From: Acidobacteriota bacterium
Lineage (GTDB): Bacteria; Acidobacteriota; Blastocatellia; Pyrinomonadales; Pyrinomonadaceae
NCBI GenBank assembly: GCA_020199775.1
Contig: JAIVJZ010000006.1
Location: forward strand, 167,971-231,970
Length of the DNA: 64,000 bases
Direction of reading: 5' to 3'
The notes under the pieces are model-generated. The model worked only from the letters and a program-made list of their open reading frames with translations, was not told where the DNA came from and did no database searches. Made by a program: the position numbers and the translations under genes. Below, one piece after another: positions 1-9,189 of the stretch. How positions within the stretch are numbered: the first letter of the stretch is position 1; each line of letters starts with the position of its first letter.

Positions 1-982
1 TCTCGCGCGTGCGCTCCGTCACCGACACGAGCATGATGTTCATCACGCCGATGCCGCCCACCATCAGCCCGACCGAAGAGATGACCACCATCGCAATCGC
101 CACGCCCGAAGTGATCGAGCGAAAGTTAGAGATGGCCGATTCGGCCGTCGTCACGCCGAAGTTGTTCTTCCCGCCGAAAGGCGTCTGGCGGCGCACGCGC
201 ATCATGTCCACCACCTGATCCTGCGCCGCCTCCATCTGCCCCGGTTTGGCGACGGCGAGGATGGTCACGTCGTCGGCGTTCGGCTTGAGCTTGCGCGCGA
301 CGTTGTAGGGGACGTAGATGACGTTGCTGCTGTCGTTGTTGCCGCCGCCCCCGCCGAGTTGTTCGCGCTTCTCGAACACGCCGATGACGCGAAACTTGTT
401 GCCGCCGATGTCTATCTCCTGTTCGAGCGGCGAGCCGTAGGGGAAGAAGTTTTCCGCCACGCTCGCGCCGATAATGCAGACCTGCTGGTTCTGATCGTTC
501 TCGAACTCGGAGAAGAAACGACCCTCGGAGATATTTTCGATCCCGGCGCGCTCGTAATCGGGCAGCGTCCCTTCGAGGCGGACGGCGGAAGAGGTCTTGC
601 CGTTGGCCGAGACGTTGATCTTCGAGCCGAAGAAATTGTTCGTGATGTCGAGGAAGGGCACGGAGAGTTCGACGGCCGGGAGCGCGCGCAAGGCTATCGC
701 ATCGTCGAAGGTCAACTCCTTGCGCATGCGCTCCTCGCGCGAGCGGCGGCCGACGTGGATGCCGGTCTCGAATTTCGTCAGGATGATCGAGCGCGTGCCG
801 AACGACTCGATCTCTTTGGTGACGGCCAGATCGATGCCGCTGATGATCGAAGCAATCGCCATCACCGTCCAGACGCCGATGATGACGCCCACCACGGTCA
901 ACACCGAGCGCAGTTTGTTCGTGCGCAGCGTCGCCAGCGCCATCTTCAGGTTTTCGTAAATATCGCTTCGCAGCAGTTTCAT
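1..982 (-). CDS. MacB-type ABC transporter permease (3' end cut by window)
   Basis: Inner-membrane permease of a MacAB-like tripartite export system. The start is ATG at 982. The protein opens with MKLLRSDIYENLKMALATLR, followed by a first membrane segment (VLTVVGVIIGVWTVMAIA), a long MacB-PCD-like periplasmic domain, and a second membrane segment with the family signature GLMVGGIGVMNIMLVSVTER just before the window edge. The last two membrane segments lie outside the window. It is paralogous to the permease at 1065-2306 and is separated from it only by an 82-nt hairpin repeat, so the two probably form a heteromeric pair. The substrate cannot be told from sequence. Confidence 0.9.
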   Translation of the reverse strand, partial: MKLLRSDIYENLKMALATLRTNKLRSVLTVVGVIIGVWTVMAIASIISGIDLAVTKEIESFGTRSIILTKFETGIHVGRRSREERMRKELTFDDAIALRALPAVELSVPFLDITNNFFGSKINVSANGKTSSAVRLEGTLPDYERAGIENISEGRFFSEFENDQNQQVCIIGASVAENFFPYGSPLEQEIDIGGNKFRVIGVFEKREQLGGGGGNNDSSNVIYVPYNVARKLKPNADDVTILAVAKPGQMEAAQDQVVDMMRVRRQTPFGGKNNFGVTTAESAISNFRSITSGVAIAMVVISSVGLMVGGIGVMNIMLVSVTERTRE

Positions 983-992
983 AAGAGAAGCT

Positions 993-1062
993 CTCAGCCA
1001 TCAGCCATCAGCCGTCAGCTTACAGTTTTTAGCTGAAAGCTGACGGCTGATGGCTGATGGCT
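993..1062. repeat. Heptamer-type intergenic inverted repeat, CAGCCAT family (D1)
   Basis: The left arm at 997-1020 (units CAGCCAT/CAGCCGT) is perfectly complementary over 24 bases to the right arm at 1038-1061, with a 17-nt loop. It fills the gap between two co-directional permease genes, so it is not a simple operon-end terminator. Confidence 0.85.
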
Positions 1063-1064
1063 TT

Positions 1065-2306
<1,242 letters not shown>

Positions 2307-2430
2307 GGCTGCATTATTACAGGGGTCAGTCGCATTTAGTTGCACGGGTGGCGATGCCCGTCGCCGTCCCTCCCTGAGTGTCTGTTATGCGGTGGATTAT
2401 GGGGCGCGTGGCGGCGGCGGTCAAACGCGA

Positions 2431-2486
2431 AAAAGTCGGAAGGGGAAGGCGAGAGTTAAAACACGCGCCTTCCCCTTCCGACTTTT
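2431..2486. terminator. Bidirectional hairpin terminator
   Basis: A 20-bp perfect stem (2431-2450 with 2467-2486) starts with AAAAGTCGG and ends with CCGACTTTT, giving a T-run on either strand. It lies between the ATPase fragment and the permease gene, both on the minus strand. If active, it would separate the permeases from upstream transcription. Confidence 0.6.
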
Positions 2487-2504
2487 ACAGCGTTGACCTT
2501 CGGC

Positions 2505-2802
2505 TTACCTGATCTTCTCGTCCTTGTCGATGTTGCCGTCGCGGATTGAGATGACGCGGTGGGCGCGGGCGGCGATGTCCGGTTCGTGCGTGACGACGAT
2601 GATCGTGTTGCCCTCGGCGTGCAGTTTCTCGAAGAGGTTCATGATCTCGATGCTGGTTTTGGAATCGAGCGCGCCCGTCGGCTCGTCGGCCAAGAGGAGC
2701 GAGGGGTGGTTGACGAGGGCGCGGGCGATGGCGACGCGCTGGCGTTGGCCGCCGGAGAGTTCGTTGGGGCGGTGCGTCATGCGGTCGCCGAGTTCGACGC
2801 TT
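2505..2802 (-). pseudogene. ABC transporter ATPase, C-terminal fragment (MacB/LolD type)
   Basis: Encodes only the second half of an ABC ATPase. Reading begins at [20 protein letters not shown], which contains the ABC signature, and continues through Walker B ([12 protein letters not shown]) and the switch His (VVTHEPD), ending [15 protein letters not shown]. Walker A and the Q-loop are absent. Upstream of 2802 the sequence changes abruptly to A+T-richer unrelated DNA. The fragment is nearly identical to 5817-6110: roughly ten differences, with the last ~125 bp identical. It diverges from that copy at exactly the same base (after CGCCGAGTTCGAC on the + strand). This is one of two direct repeats bracketing the 3-kb island. 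It could reflect a real rearrangement or an assembly chimera. Confidence 0.85.
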
Positions 2803-2854
2803 ACGCCGCAGTTACCCTTTACAAGTAATTTTACAGCAGTCTTACAAATGAACG

Positions 2855-2883
2855 TTGACACGCAAATGCGATGAGCATATAAG
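2855..2883 (+). promoter_or_regulatory. Sigma-70-type promoter for the island genes
   Basis: A perfect -35 (TTGACA, 2855-2860), a 17-nt spacer and the -10 TATAAG (2878-2883) lie about 95 nt upstream of the first island gene. This is the best promoter match seen in the window. Confidence 0.7.
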
Positions 2884-2898
2884 GTATCTGTCGCAAAA

Positions 2899-2925
2899 AT
2901 CATGATGACGAAATACCTCATGATT
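2899..2925. promoter_or_regulatory. Inverted repeat downstream of the island promoter
   Basis: AATCATGA (2899-2906) and TCATGATT (2918-2925) form an exact 8-bp dyad with an 11-nt spacer. It sits just past the predicted transcription start. It could be an operator or a 5'-leader hairpin; no matching regulator is known. Confidence 0.4.
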
Positions 2926-2977
2926 CTGTCCGAAACTCACATCCGCTAATTATTCAAATTAGGCAAGGAATTAACTT

Positions 2978-3934
2978 ATGAACAAAAAAGCTGTTGCAGT
3001 GACTTTAGTTGTATTTGCGATGCTGGTCAGCATCTCGGCTGCTCTTGTTCGAGGGAGTAATACCGTGCATATCACTTTCAACGTCAAAGACGTTCCAAAT
3101 GATGGACTTGAAATTGTTAGTCCTACTCATTCAGAGTTTTCCAACATGAAGTCTGAACTTCTTAAAAAGAAGCAGAATGTTTTTAGTGAGGATACTACTC
3201 CTGCGGCTGTATTTATCAAAAACAAGAGTAAGAAGGATGTTGTAGCCTACATCCTAAAGTGGGAGGTGACTAGGTCTGATGGGCGAGTTGAAACAATTGT
3301 AAATAGTTATTCACGTCCAGACATCTTGATGGGTAAGAAAACCTATAAAGATGAGAATTTACGTGCTTCCCTTGTATTACGTTCTAATAAGGCTCGATTC
3401 TTTTCTCTATCTGAATCTAGCGCACAAGGCTTTGAGATAGGGTTAGGGACCGAAGCGAATAACGATAGTGCTGCTAGCGTCGGTCAAGCAGTAGGAATAG
3501 GCACATCAGCAGATATTAAGAGTGACGATCTAGCTGAGGTAAGAAGTATAACCGTTTCTATCGATGGTGCTTTTTTCGATGATGGGATATTTGTTGGTGA
3601 GAACAATACGAGATACTTCGAGCGCACTAAGGCTGAGATAAACGCCAAATTTGACATGCTACAAGACATCAAAAATAGATTGAAGAGTGGTGACAAGCCT
3701 AGTGATGTCATGAAGCATTTAGAAGATGTGAGTTCAGCACTCAGAGCACCTGAATCTCTGATAGGGCCTGATGAACCAGTTGATGTGTACAACTTTTTCA
3801 GAAAGATGTACCACAACGAAGTTCTTCAGAGGCGGGCAATAGTTGGAAGTGATGAGCTTTTGTTAAACCGTGTACTTCTATCCACTCTTGACGCATGGCC
3901 CATCCTTCGCAAATCCGATAGTACTAAGGATTAA
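2978..3934 (+). CDS. Uncharacterised membrane-anchored or exported protein
   Basis: 318 aa, family not recognised. An N-terminal hydrophobic segment (residues ~5-25, AVAVTLVVFAMLVSISAALV) without a clear cleavage site suggests an uncleaved anchor or a signal peptide. The rest is soluble and moderately charged, with a possible beta-rich N-terminal half and a helical C-terminal half (KAEINAKFDMLQDIKNRLKS). The start is supported by AAGGAA 10 nt upstream. Base composition is clearly A+T-richer than the chromosome on either side. It is followed after 5 nt by a thioredoxin-like gene on the same strand, so the two are probably co-transcribed from the promoter at 2855-2883. Confidence 0.75.
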   Translation: MNKKAVAVTLVVFAMLVSISAALVRGSNTVHITFNVKDVPNDGLEIVSPTHSEFSNMKSELLKKKQNVFSEDTTPAAVFIKNKSKKDVVAYILKWEVTRSDGRVETIVNSYSRPDILMGKKTYKDENLRASLVLRSNKARFFSLSESSAQGFEIGLGTEANNDSAASVGQAVGIGTSADIKSDDLAEVRSITVSIDGAFFDDGIFVGENNTRYFERTKAEINAKFDMLQDIKNRLKSGDKPSDVMKHLEDVSSALRAPESLIGPDEPVDVYNFFRKMYHNEVLQRRAIVGSDELLLNRVLLSTLDAWPILRKSDSTKD

Positions 3935-3939
3935 TCGAA

Positions 3940-4479
3940 ATGAATAAGACTCAAGCAAAAGAGCATCTTGAAGTTCTAACCAATTTAGCGGTGTTACTGG
4001 CAGCAGTCTCTATTCTAGCAGTTCTAACTTTGAACTACTTCGGCGGTCGAAAGCCAGTACCCCAGATCGTTGAGGGGCTACAGAAGGGTCAACAATTTCC
4101 AGCAATTCCGGGTGTTGACTACAGGGGATCGGCCTCAACGTTGCTGGTAGCCATGAGCACAGAATGTGGTTACTGTACCCAAAGCATTCCCTTTTACAAT
4201 CAACTTGCCGACATGAAAAATACCGGCAAAATCTCGTTGCGTACCGTGGCTTTATTTCCGAATTTGGATGATGAAGTTCAACAGTACACCCGACAGCATC
4301 AGTTGAAAACTGATCACAAAAGTTCTGTTGATTTTGGGCAACTTAAATTAGCAGGAACGCCGACAATGATACTAGTTGATCAAAATGGTCGAGTTATTAA
4401 CTTTTGGGTGGGCGCGCTTAAACCTGATGCTCAACGGCAGTTTCTCAACTCGCTCGAGACTCAATACTCAGCTTCGTGA
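3940..4479 (+). CDS. Membrane-anchored thioredoxin-like protein
   Basis: 179 aa. One N-terminal membrane helix (residues ~16-33) is followed by a periplasm-facing thioredoxin fold. The redox motif Cys76-Gly-Tyr-Cys79 lies in STECGYCTQSIPF, and the cis-proline loop GTPTMILVDQNGRV is present. This matches the TlpA/ResA/DsbE-like group, whose members reduce or oxidise periplasmic disulfides. Genes on either side encode exported proteins; the downstream one has many cysteines in its N-terminal half and is a plausible client (inference). A+T-rich codon use as in the preceding gene. Confidence 0.8.
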   Translation: MNKTQAKEHLEVLTNLAVLLAAVSILAVLTLNYFGGRKPVPQIVEGLQKGQQFPAIPGVDYRGSASTLLVAMSTECGYCTQSIPFYNQLADMKNTGKISLRTVALFPNLDDEVQQYTRQHQLKTDHKSSVDFGQLKLAGTPTMILVDQNGRVINFWVGALKPDAQRQFLNSLETQYSAS

Positions 4480-4566
4480 CATCTCAAGCGTAGAATTACG
4501 ACTCATACAAGTGCTGATTGCTCTAGTCACTCCAACAGAACCTAGCTAGATAAGGAGGATACTACC

Positions 4567-5694
4567 GTGCCTACCCCACCAGCCAAACATGTCTCACTTA
4601 TCAGCCTAAAAGTAATAAGGAATGTAGTGTTGTTGTTAGCAATGACACCGGCTTTTCTACTTCTTGATGTACAAAGCGCATTTGCTTCTATCAGCCTTGT
4701 TTTCTATGGTGGAGATTGCTATTCGTCGTCTTGGGATGGGTATGCATCCTGTGATGTGTTGGCCTATTGCTGGCCTGAAGACAGTATGATTACTGCATAT
4801 GCCTGGTCAAATTTGAGGTGTGACAATGGAGTGTCAGTTGACAACACCGCTAAGTCAGTCGGCGTTTATGGTGGTCAGGGAGTAAGCGCGGAGGCCAAAG
4901 CAATAACAACTTACTTCGTAACGAGAGGGTATTCTTGGAAAACAAAAAATTGTAATTTAAATGCTTGGGGTGATACAAAAGATTACGGGCAAGCTGCGTG
5001 TTATGACATCTGGGACGGCGGTGGCGGAGAAAAGTGGTGCGACCCGTATTGCTCCGGCGGTGCGCGCCACCAGCAGCGCGATGACCAGCCGCAGTTTGTC
5101 GCGGCGGCATTCGCTCCCAGTGCCATGTTCAATGTTGATGCCTGCTGCACTAACACGCCGATTCTCATCGACGTGCGCGGCGATGGCTTTGCACTGACAA
5201 ACACGGCGGATGGCGTCCTCTTCGACTTCAACGGCGATGGCGTGCGAGGTCGCATCTCCTGGACGGCTGCCAACTCCGATGATGCCTGGCTGGTCTTGGA
5301 CAGAAACGGCAACGCAACGATTGATACAGGGATGGAGTTGTTCGGCAATGCCACGCCGCAAGCAGTCTCCGGCAGACGCAACGGCTTCCTCGCGCTCGCC
5401 GAGTATGACCGGGCGGCCAACGGAGGGAACGACGACGGGATGATCAACCGCCGCGACGAGATTTATGCTTCGCTGCGACTGTGGCAGGACACGAATCACG
5501 ACGGGCTGTCACAGCCGGCAGAACTCTCCACCGTGCCCGCGCTCGGAGTTACCAGTATCGAACTTGGTTATAGAGAATCAAGACAACACGACAAATACGG
5601 CAACGAGTTTCGGTATCGGGCGAAAGTGTATGGGGCAGAAGGCGTTCGGCTCGGACGTTGGGCTTATGATGTATTGCTCGTCACCGAGCAATAA
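4567..5694 (+). CDS. Exported mosaic protein with EF-hand-like calcium loops
   Basis: 375 aa, GTG start with a strong AAGGAGGA site 8 nt upstream. A hydrophobic segment at residues ~18-40 ends ...QSAFAS and suggests secretion. The N-terminal half is Cys- and Trp-rich, A+T-rich and unrecognised. From about residue 150 (near 5010) base composition jumps to chromosomal GC. The C-terminal half contains ILIDVRGDGFALT, DFNGDGVRGR, LDRNGNATIDTG and DTNHDGLSQPAE, which are calcium-loop-like DxNxDG motifs of a kind I recall from exported acidobacterial proteins. This looks like a fusion of an imported head to a resident tail. Strong terminator follows at 5720-5764. Confidence 0.8.
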   Translation: MPTPPAKHVSLISLKVIRNVVLLLAMTPAFLLLDVQSAFASISLVFYGGDCYSSSWDGYASCDVLAYCWPEDSMITAYAWSNLRCDNGVSVDNTAKSVGVYGGQGVSAEAKAITTYFVTRGYSWKTKNCNLNAWGDTKDYGQAACYDIWDGGGGEKWCDPYCSGGARHQQRDDQPQFVAAAFAPSAMFNVDACCTNTPILIDVRGDGFALTNTADGVLFDFNGDGVRGRISWTAANSDDAWLVLDRNGNATIDTGMELFGNATPQAVSGRRNGFLALAEYDRAANGGNDDGMINRRDEIYASLRLWQDTNHDGLSQPAELSTVPALGVTSIELGYRESRQHDKYGNEFRYRAKVYGAEGVRLGRWAYDVLLVTEQ

Positions 5695-5719
5695 ACAATA
5701 ATTCCGAAGAGACAAAACG

Positions 5720-5764
5720 AGACTGCCTGTTACTCTTCAATGAGAGTAACAGGCAGTCTTGTTT
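5720..5764 (+). terminator. Rho-independent terminator
   Basis: A 17-bp perfect stem (5720-5736 with 5743-5759) with a 6-nt loop is followed by TGTTT. It lies 25 nt after the mosaic exported gene and closes the island operon. It also separates it from the convergent ATPase remnant. Confidence 0.85.
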
Positions 5765-5816
5765 CAAATGGAAACTTGGGCGCATGTTAGTTCGCTCGAC
5801 GCGCCTAACCTGTATG

Positions 5817-6436
5817 CTATTTGATTCGTTCGTCCCGGTCGATTCGGCCGTCGCGGATTGAGATGACGCGGTGGGCGCGGGCGGCGATGTCCGGCTCATG
5901 CGTGACGACGATAATGGTGTTGCCCTCGGCGTGCAGTTTCTCGAAGAGGTTCATGATCTCGATGCTCGTCTTGGAGTCGAGCGCGCCGGTCGGCTCGTCG
6001 GCCAAGAGGAGCGAGGGGTGGTTGACGAGGGCGCGGGCGATGGCGACGCGCTGGCGTTGGCCGCCGGAGAGTTCGTTGGGGCGGTGCGTCATGCGGTCGC
6101 CGAGTTCGACGGCGCGAGTTCGTCGTCGTCCATGTCGGAGACGAGTTTCGAATTGATCCAGTAGCGACCCTGCGAGGGCGTGTCGAGACAGCCGATGAGA
6201 TTCATCAGCGTCGACTTGCCGCTGCCGGAAGGGCCGATGATGGCGACGTATTCGCCGCGCTGCACGTCGAACGAGACGCCGCGCAGCGCGTGCAACTCTT
6301 CCGAGCCCATCTGGTAAGTCTTCCAGATGTCGCGCATCGAGATGAGCGCGGCGGGCACGGCGTCGTGCGCGAGCAGGTCGCCGTGTTCGAGACGTTGTTC
6401 GATGGGCGCGTCCGCCAAAGTTCCTGCGTTGCTCAT
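5817..6436 (-). pseudogene. ABC transporter ATPase with internal deletion and frameshift (MacB/LolD type)
   Basis: The first half (from ATG at 6436) encodes a normal N-terminus with [20 protein letters not shown] and Walker A ([15 protein letters not shown]) and runs to DMDDDELA. Reading then continues out of frame. The C-terminal half, frame-shifted by one base at ~6111-6115, resumes at [18 protein letters not shown] and continues through Walker B to the stop at 5817. About 45-50 codons expected between these points (the Q-loop region) are missing. As written, the gene cannot make a working ATPase. It sits between the adaptor gene and the island, and its C-terminal half is duplicated at 2505-2802. 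Confidence 0.85.
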
Positions 6437-6465
6437 AACTTATTCCCGGTCTACTCGCCCACGGC

Positions 6466-8037
6466 TTACTTGCTCTCGCCCGACTTGCCCTCGCCCTCGC
6501 CGGGCTTGCGCGTCTGTTTCTTGGCCGTCGCGTTCTCCTTCAAAGTGCGGAGCACGCGGCTCGGCCCGGTGATGACTTCCAAGCCCTCTTTCAGGCCGCT
6601 CACGATCTCGATGTCGGACTCGCCCGTGATGCCTGTTTCGACTTGCAGGAACTTCACCTTGTTGCCTTCGAGCACGTAGACGCCTTTGATCTCTTTCGCC
6701 TTCTCGCCTTGCGCGGTGGGCGCGGGCGTCGTCGCCGCCGCCGGGCTGCCGCTACCGGCGGGCGTCGGCGCGGGTTTCTCGATCACGGCTTGGAGGGGCA
6801 CGGCGAGCACGTTCTGTTTCGTCTTCGTCGTGATGTTGGCCGTGGCGGTCATGCCGGGGCGCAGTGCGTTGCGCACGTCGTCGGGCATGTTACGCAGTTC
6901 GACGATGACTTTGAACTCTTTCGCCTCCTGCACGTTGACGCGGTTCTGGAGGCCGCCGCCCTGCGTGTCGGACTTGCCGACGGCGAGCGGGTTCTTCTGC
7001 GTGACGACGCCCTCGACCTCTTTTTCTCCGAGCGCGTCGATCTTCACCTTCGCCATTTGACCGACCTCGACGTTCCCGATCTCCGTCTCATCGACGTTGA
7101 CTTCGACGTTGATCGTGGACATGTCGGCGATGGTCATCAAAGGCGTTGAAGTCAGGTTGGCGAGCGCGAATTGACCTTGACGTGCGGGGATGTCGGCGAC
7201 GACGCCGGTGAGGGGCGACAGTTGCGTGGCCTTCGAGCGTTGGCTCGACTGGCCGCGCAGGATGGCCTGCTGCTGGTTGACGCGCGCCTCGCTCGAAGCG
7301 ACGCCCGTGCGCGCGCGCTGCACGCCGATCTGCGCGTCGCGCACGGCCACCTTCTGCTGGTTGACGCGCGCCCTCGATTCTTCCACTGAGATGCGCTGCT
7401 GTTGCAGTTGCGCCTGCGCGGTGCGCAGGGCGACCTGAGCCTGTTCCAGACGGTCGCGCGCCGCGTCGTACTCGGCGCGCGAGGCGACGCCCGCCTCGAC
7501 GAGTTCCGTCTGCCGCCGCAGTTCGCGTTGCGCGGTGTTGAGATCAACCTGCGCGCGGTCAACGCTCGTCTGCGAGGTGACGACCCCCTGCCGCGCCTGC
7601 GACAGACCGGCCTCGGCCACCGTCAATCCCTGCTGCGCCTGCGAGACATTGTTCTCGGCGGCGGTGACGGACGAGCGCGCGTTCTGCACGTCGCTGATGG
7701 CGACCTGAACGCCTGCGGTCTGCGCCTCCTGCGAAGACTGCAACTGCGTCGGGTCGAGCCGCACGAGCGGCTGGCCGAGCGTCACGGCGTCGCCGGGGTT
7801 GACGAAAATCTCTTCGATGCGCCCGTTGACCTCGCTCGTCAGGTTGATGAACTTGACGGGGCGCACTTCGCCCGAAGCCGTCACGGTCGAGCGCAGTTCG
7901 GGGCGCACCTGCACTTTCACGACCGTCACTTCCGGTTCGTCTTTGCGTCCGGCGGCGATGCTGATGATCACGACGAGGGCGAGGGCGGCCACGACCGCCA
8001 CCACGATAATGATTTTCTTCTTACGGCTCAGAGCCAT
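6466..8037 (-). CDS. Periplasmic adaptor (membrane fusion) subunit, HlyD/MacA type
   Basis: 523 aa. An N-terminal anchor (residues ~8-28, [20 protein letters not shown]) leads to a lipoyl-like half-domain ([14 protein letters not shown]), a very long alpha-hairpin (residues ~95-265, rich in repeated [14 protein letters not shown] coiled-coil), the second lipoyl half ([17 protein letters not shown]) and beta-barrel domains. A Pro/Ala-rich insert ([17 protein letters not shown]) and a Lys/Gly-rich tail are present. It links the inner-membrane permease to an outer-membrane channel. It is the first gene of the efflux operon; 29 nt separate it from the damaged ATPase. The ATP-binding partner is the doubtful component of this system. 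Confidence 0.9.
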   Translation of the reverse strand: MALSRKKKIIIVVAVVAALALVVIISIAAGRKDEPEVTVVKVQVRPELRSTVTASGEVRPVKFINLTSEVNGRIEEIFVNPGDAVTLGQPLVRLDPTQLQSSQEAQTAGVQVAISDVQNARSSVTAAENNVSQAQQGLTVAEAGLSQARQGVVTSQTSVDRAQVDLNTAQRELRRQTELVEAGVASRAEYDAARDRLEQAQVALRTAQAQLQQQRISVEESRARVNQQKVAVRDAQIGVQRARTGVASSEARVNQQQAILRGQSSQRSKATQLSPLTGVVADIPARQGQFALANLTSTPLMTIADMSTINVEVNVDETEIGNVEVGQMAKVKIDALGEKEVEGVVTQKNPLAVGKSDTQGGGLQNRVNVQEAKEFKVIVELRNMPDDVRNALRPGMTATANITTKTKQNVLAVPLQAVIEKPAPTPAGSGSPAAATTPAPTAQGEKAKEIKGVYVLEGNKVKFLQVETGITGESDIEIVSGLKEGLEVITGPSRVLRTLKENATAKKQTRKPGEGEGKSGESK

Positions 8038-8411
8038 ACGTCTTCAACTTCCTTTAGCTTAGGGGATCAGGCGTTCAGTCGGGGCGACAGACCAATCACG
8101 CGGCCAGGCGAAATCGCTGCTGTAACTATAACGCCTGAACCGACAAACCTTTTACGTCTCGTTTGCAAAAACAGTTTCATAATCTCGGATTTGGTAGTCG
8201 TCGAGCGTCAATAACCGTAAATCGTTCAAGAGCCTTGAATCGTCGAGAGCCGTAACGTGAATCGTGAATCGTAAATAGATTAAACTCCGCCTTGGTTTTT
8301 CTATTCACGATTCACGATTCACGGATTTACGGCCGTTGACGATTTACTAGCTTTTCCGTTTCGCGTTACAATCCGTCCGTATATTAGTTGCGACCGGGGC
8401 GGCGGAAGACC
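8038..8411. other. Divergent intergenic region
   Basis: A 374-bp gap between the divergent adaptor gene and FHA gene. The half nearer the FHA gene is occupied by the GTGAATC-type inverted repeat. Promoters for both sides are expected here, but I see no convincing -35/-10 pair. Confidence 0.5.
8215..8352. repeat. Heptamer-type intergenic inverted repeat, GTGAATC family (B1)
   Basis: Left-arm units GTGAATC, GTGAATC and GTAAATA (8257-8278) pair with CTATTCACGATTCACGATT (from ~8300). Outer, less perfect arms (ATCGTTCAAGAGCC... / ...GACGATTT) extend it to ~138 bp. It lies upstream of the FHA gene at 8412. Confidence 0.8.
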
Positions 8412-9092
8412 ATGATCACTTGCGAGCGATGCCAGACGGAAAATGTGGACGGCGCGCAATACTGCGACGAGTGCGGGCTGCCGCTTGTGATCGGCGCCGG
8501 CGGGTCGGCGCGCGCTGAAAGCCGGACGCCGATCCTGCAAATGCTCAATAAACCCGTGACGCTCGCGGGCGACTCTTCCGGTGCGGCGGCGTCTTCCGAA
8601 ATGATCTCGCCCGACGCGCCGACGAAAAACGACGGGAGCGGCGGCGATGTTTCCTCCGTCGTCATCTCGGAAGCGGCCTCGGCCGTCAGGGCTTCGGCCG
8701 CGGCGCGTGCGACGCCCGTGACCGCGCCGCGCGGCGCAACGGGCGACGGCGCACACGCCGCGCACGCCGTGCTCGTCATCAATCGCGGGCGTTCGGCGGG
8801 CAAAGAGTTTCCCGTCCACGAGGACGAAGCCTACATCGGGCGTTGGGACGCGGACAGCGGCATCTTCCCCGACGTAGACCTCGACTCCGACGACCCGGAA
8901 GCGAAAGTCTCGCGCCGCCACGCGCGCGTCACGCGACGCGGCGGGCAGTATTACATCGAAGATTTGGGTTCGACCAACGGCACTTTTATCAATCGCGGCC
9001 GACGCCTGCTCCCCGGCGACCGCCAACCCTTGAACGATGGCGACGAGATCATCATCGGCAAGACGTTTTTACGGTTTCATGTGACGAAGTAG
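8412..9092 (+). CDS. Zinc-ribbon / FHA domain protein
   Basis: 226 aa. The N-terminal zinc ribbon is CERCQTENVDGAQYCDECG. It is followed by a low-complexity Ala/Ser linker and a C-terminal FHA domain with the core GRWDADSG, SRRHARV and DLGSTNGTFIN that binds phosphothreonine peptides. ATG at 8412 directly precedes the first Cys pair and is preferred over an in-frame upstream start at 8388. It is the first of five clustered signalling genes. The adjacent kinase repeats the same two domains, so this protein is a likely substrate or adaptor of that kinase (inference). Confidence 0.88.
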   Translation: MITCERCQTENVDGAQYCDECGLPLVIGAGGSARAESRTPILQMLNKPVTLAGDSSGAAASSEMISPDAPTKNDGSGGDVSSVVISEAASAVRASAAARATPVTAPRGATGDGAHAAHAVLVINRGRSAGKEFPVHEDEAYIGRWDADSGIFPDVDLDSDDPEAKVSRRHARVTRRGGQYYIEDLGSTNGTFINRGRRLLPGDRQPLNDGDEIIIGKTFLRFHVTK

Positions 9093-9184
9093 CAGTCAGC
9101 CATCGGCAGTCAGCCGGAACAAAACCGGCTGTTAACTTATCTGGCTGCCGACCTGTCCCGCTGATTGCTGATAGCTGATAGCTT
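9093..9184. repeat. Heptamer-type intergenic inverted repeat, CAGCCAT family (D2)
   Basis: Starts at the stop codon of the FHA gene. CAGTCAGCCATCGGCAGTCAG at the left pairs imperfectly with GCTGATTGCTGATAGCTGA on the right, with an internal GGCTGTTAA segment. It fills the whole gap to the kinase gene. Confidence 0.7.
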
Positions 9185-9189
9185 TTATT

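Noticed and set aside
2803..5810. Insertion sequence or transposon as the cause of the 3-kb island
   Set aside because: No transposase, integrase or terminal inverted repeat is seen; only direct ATPase repeats flank it.
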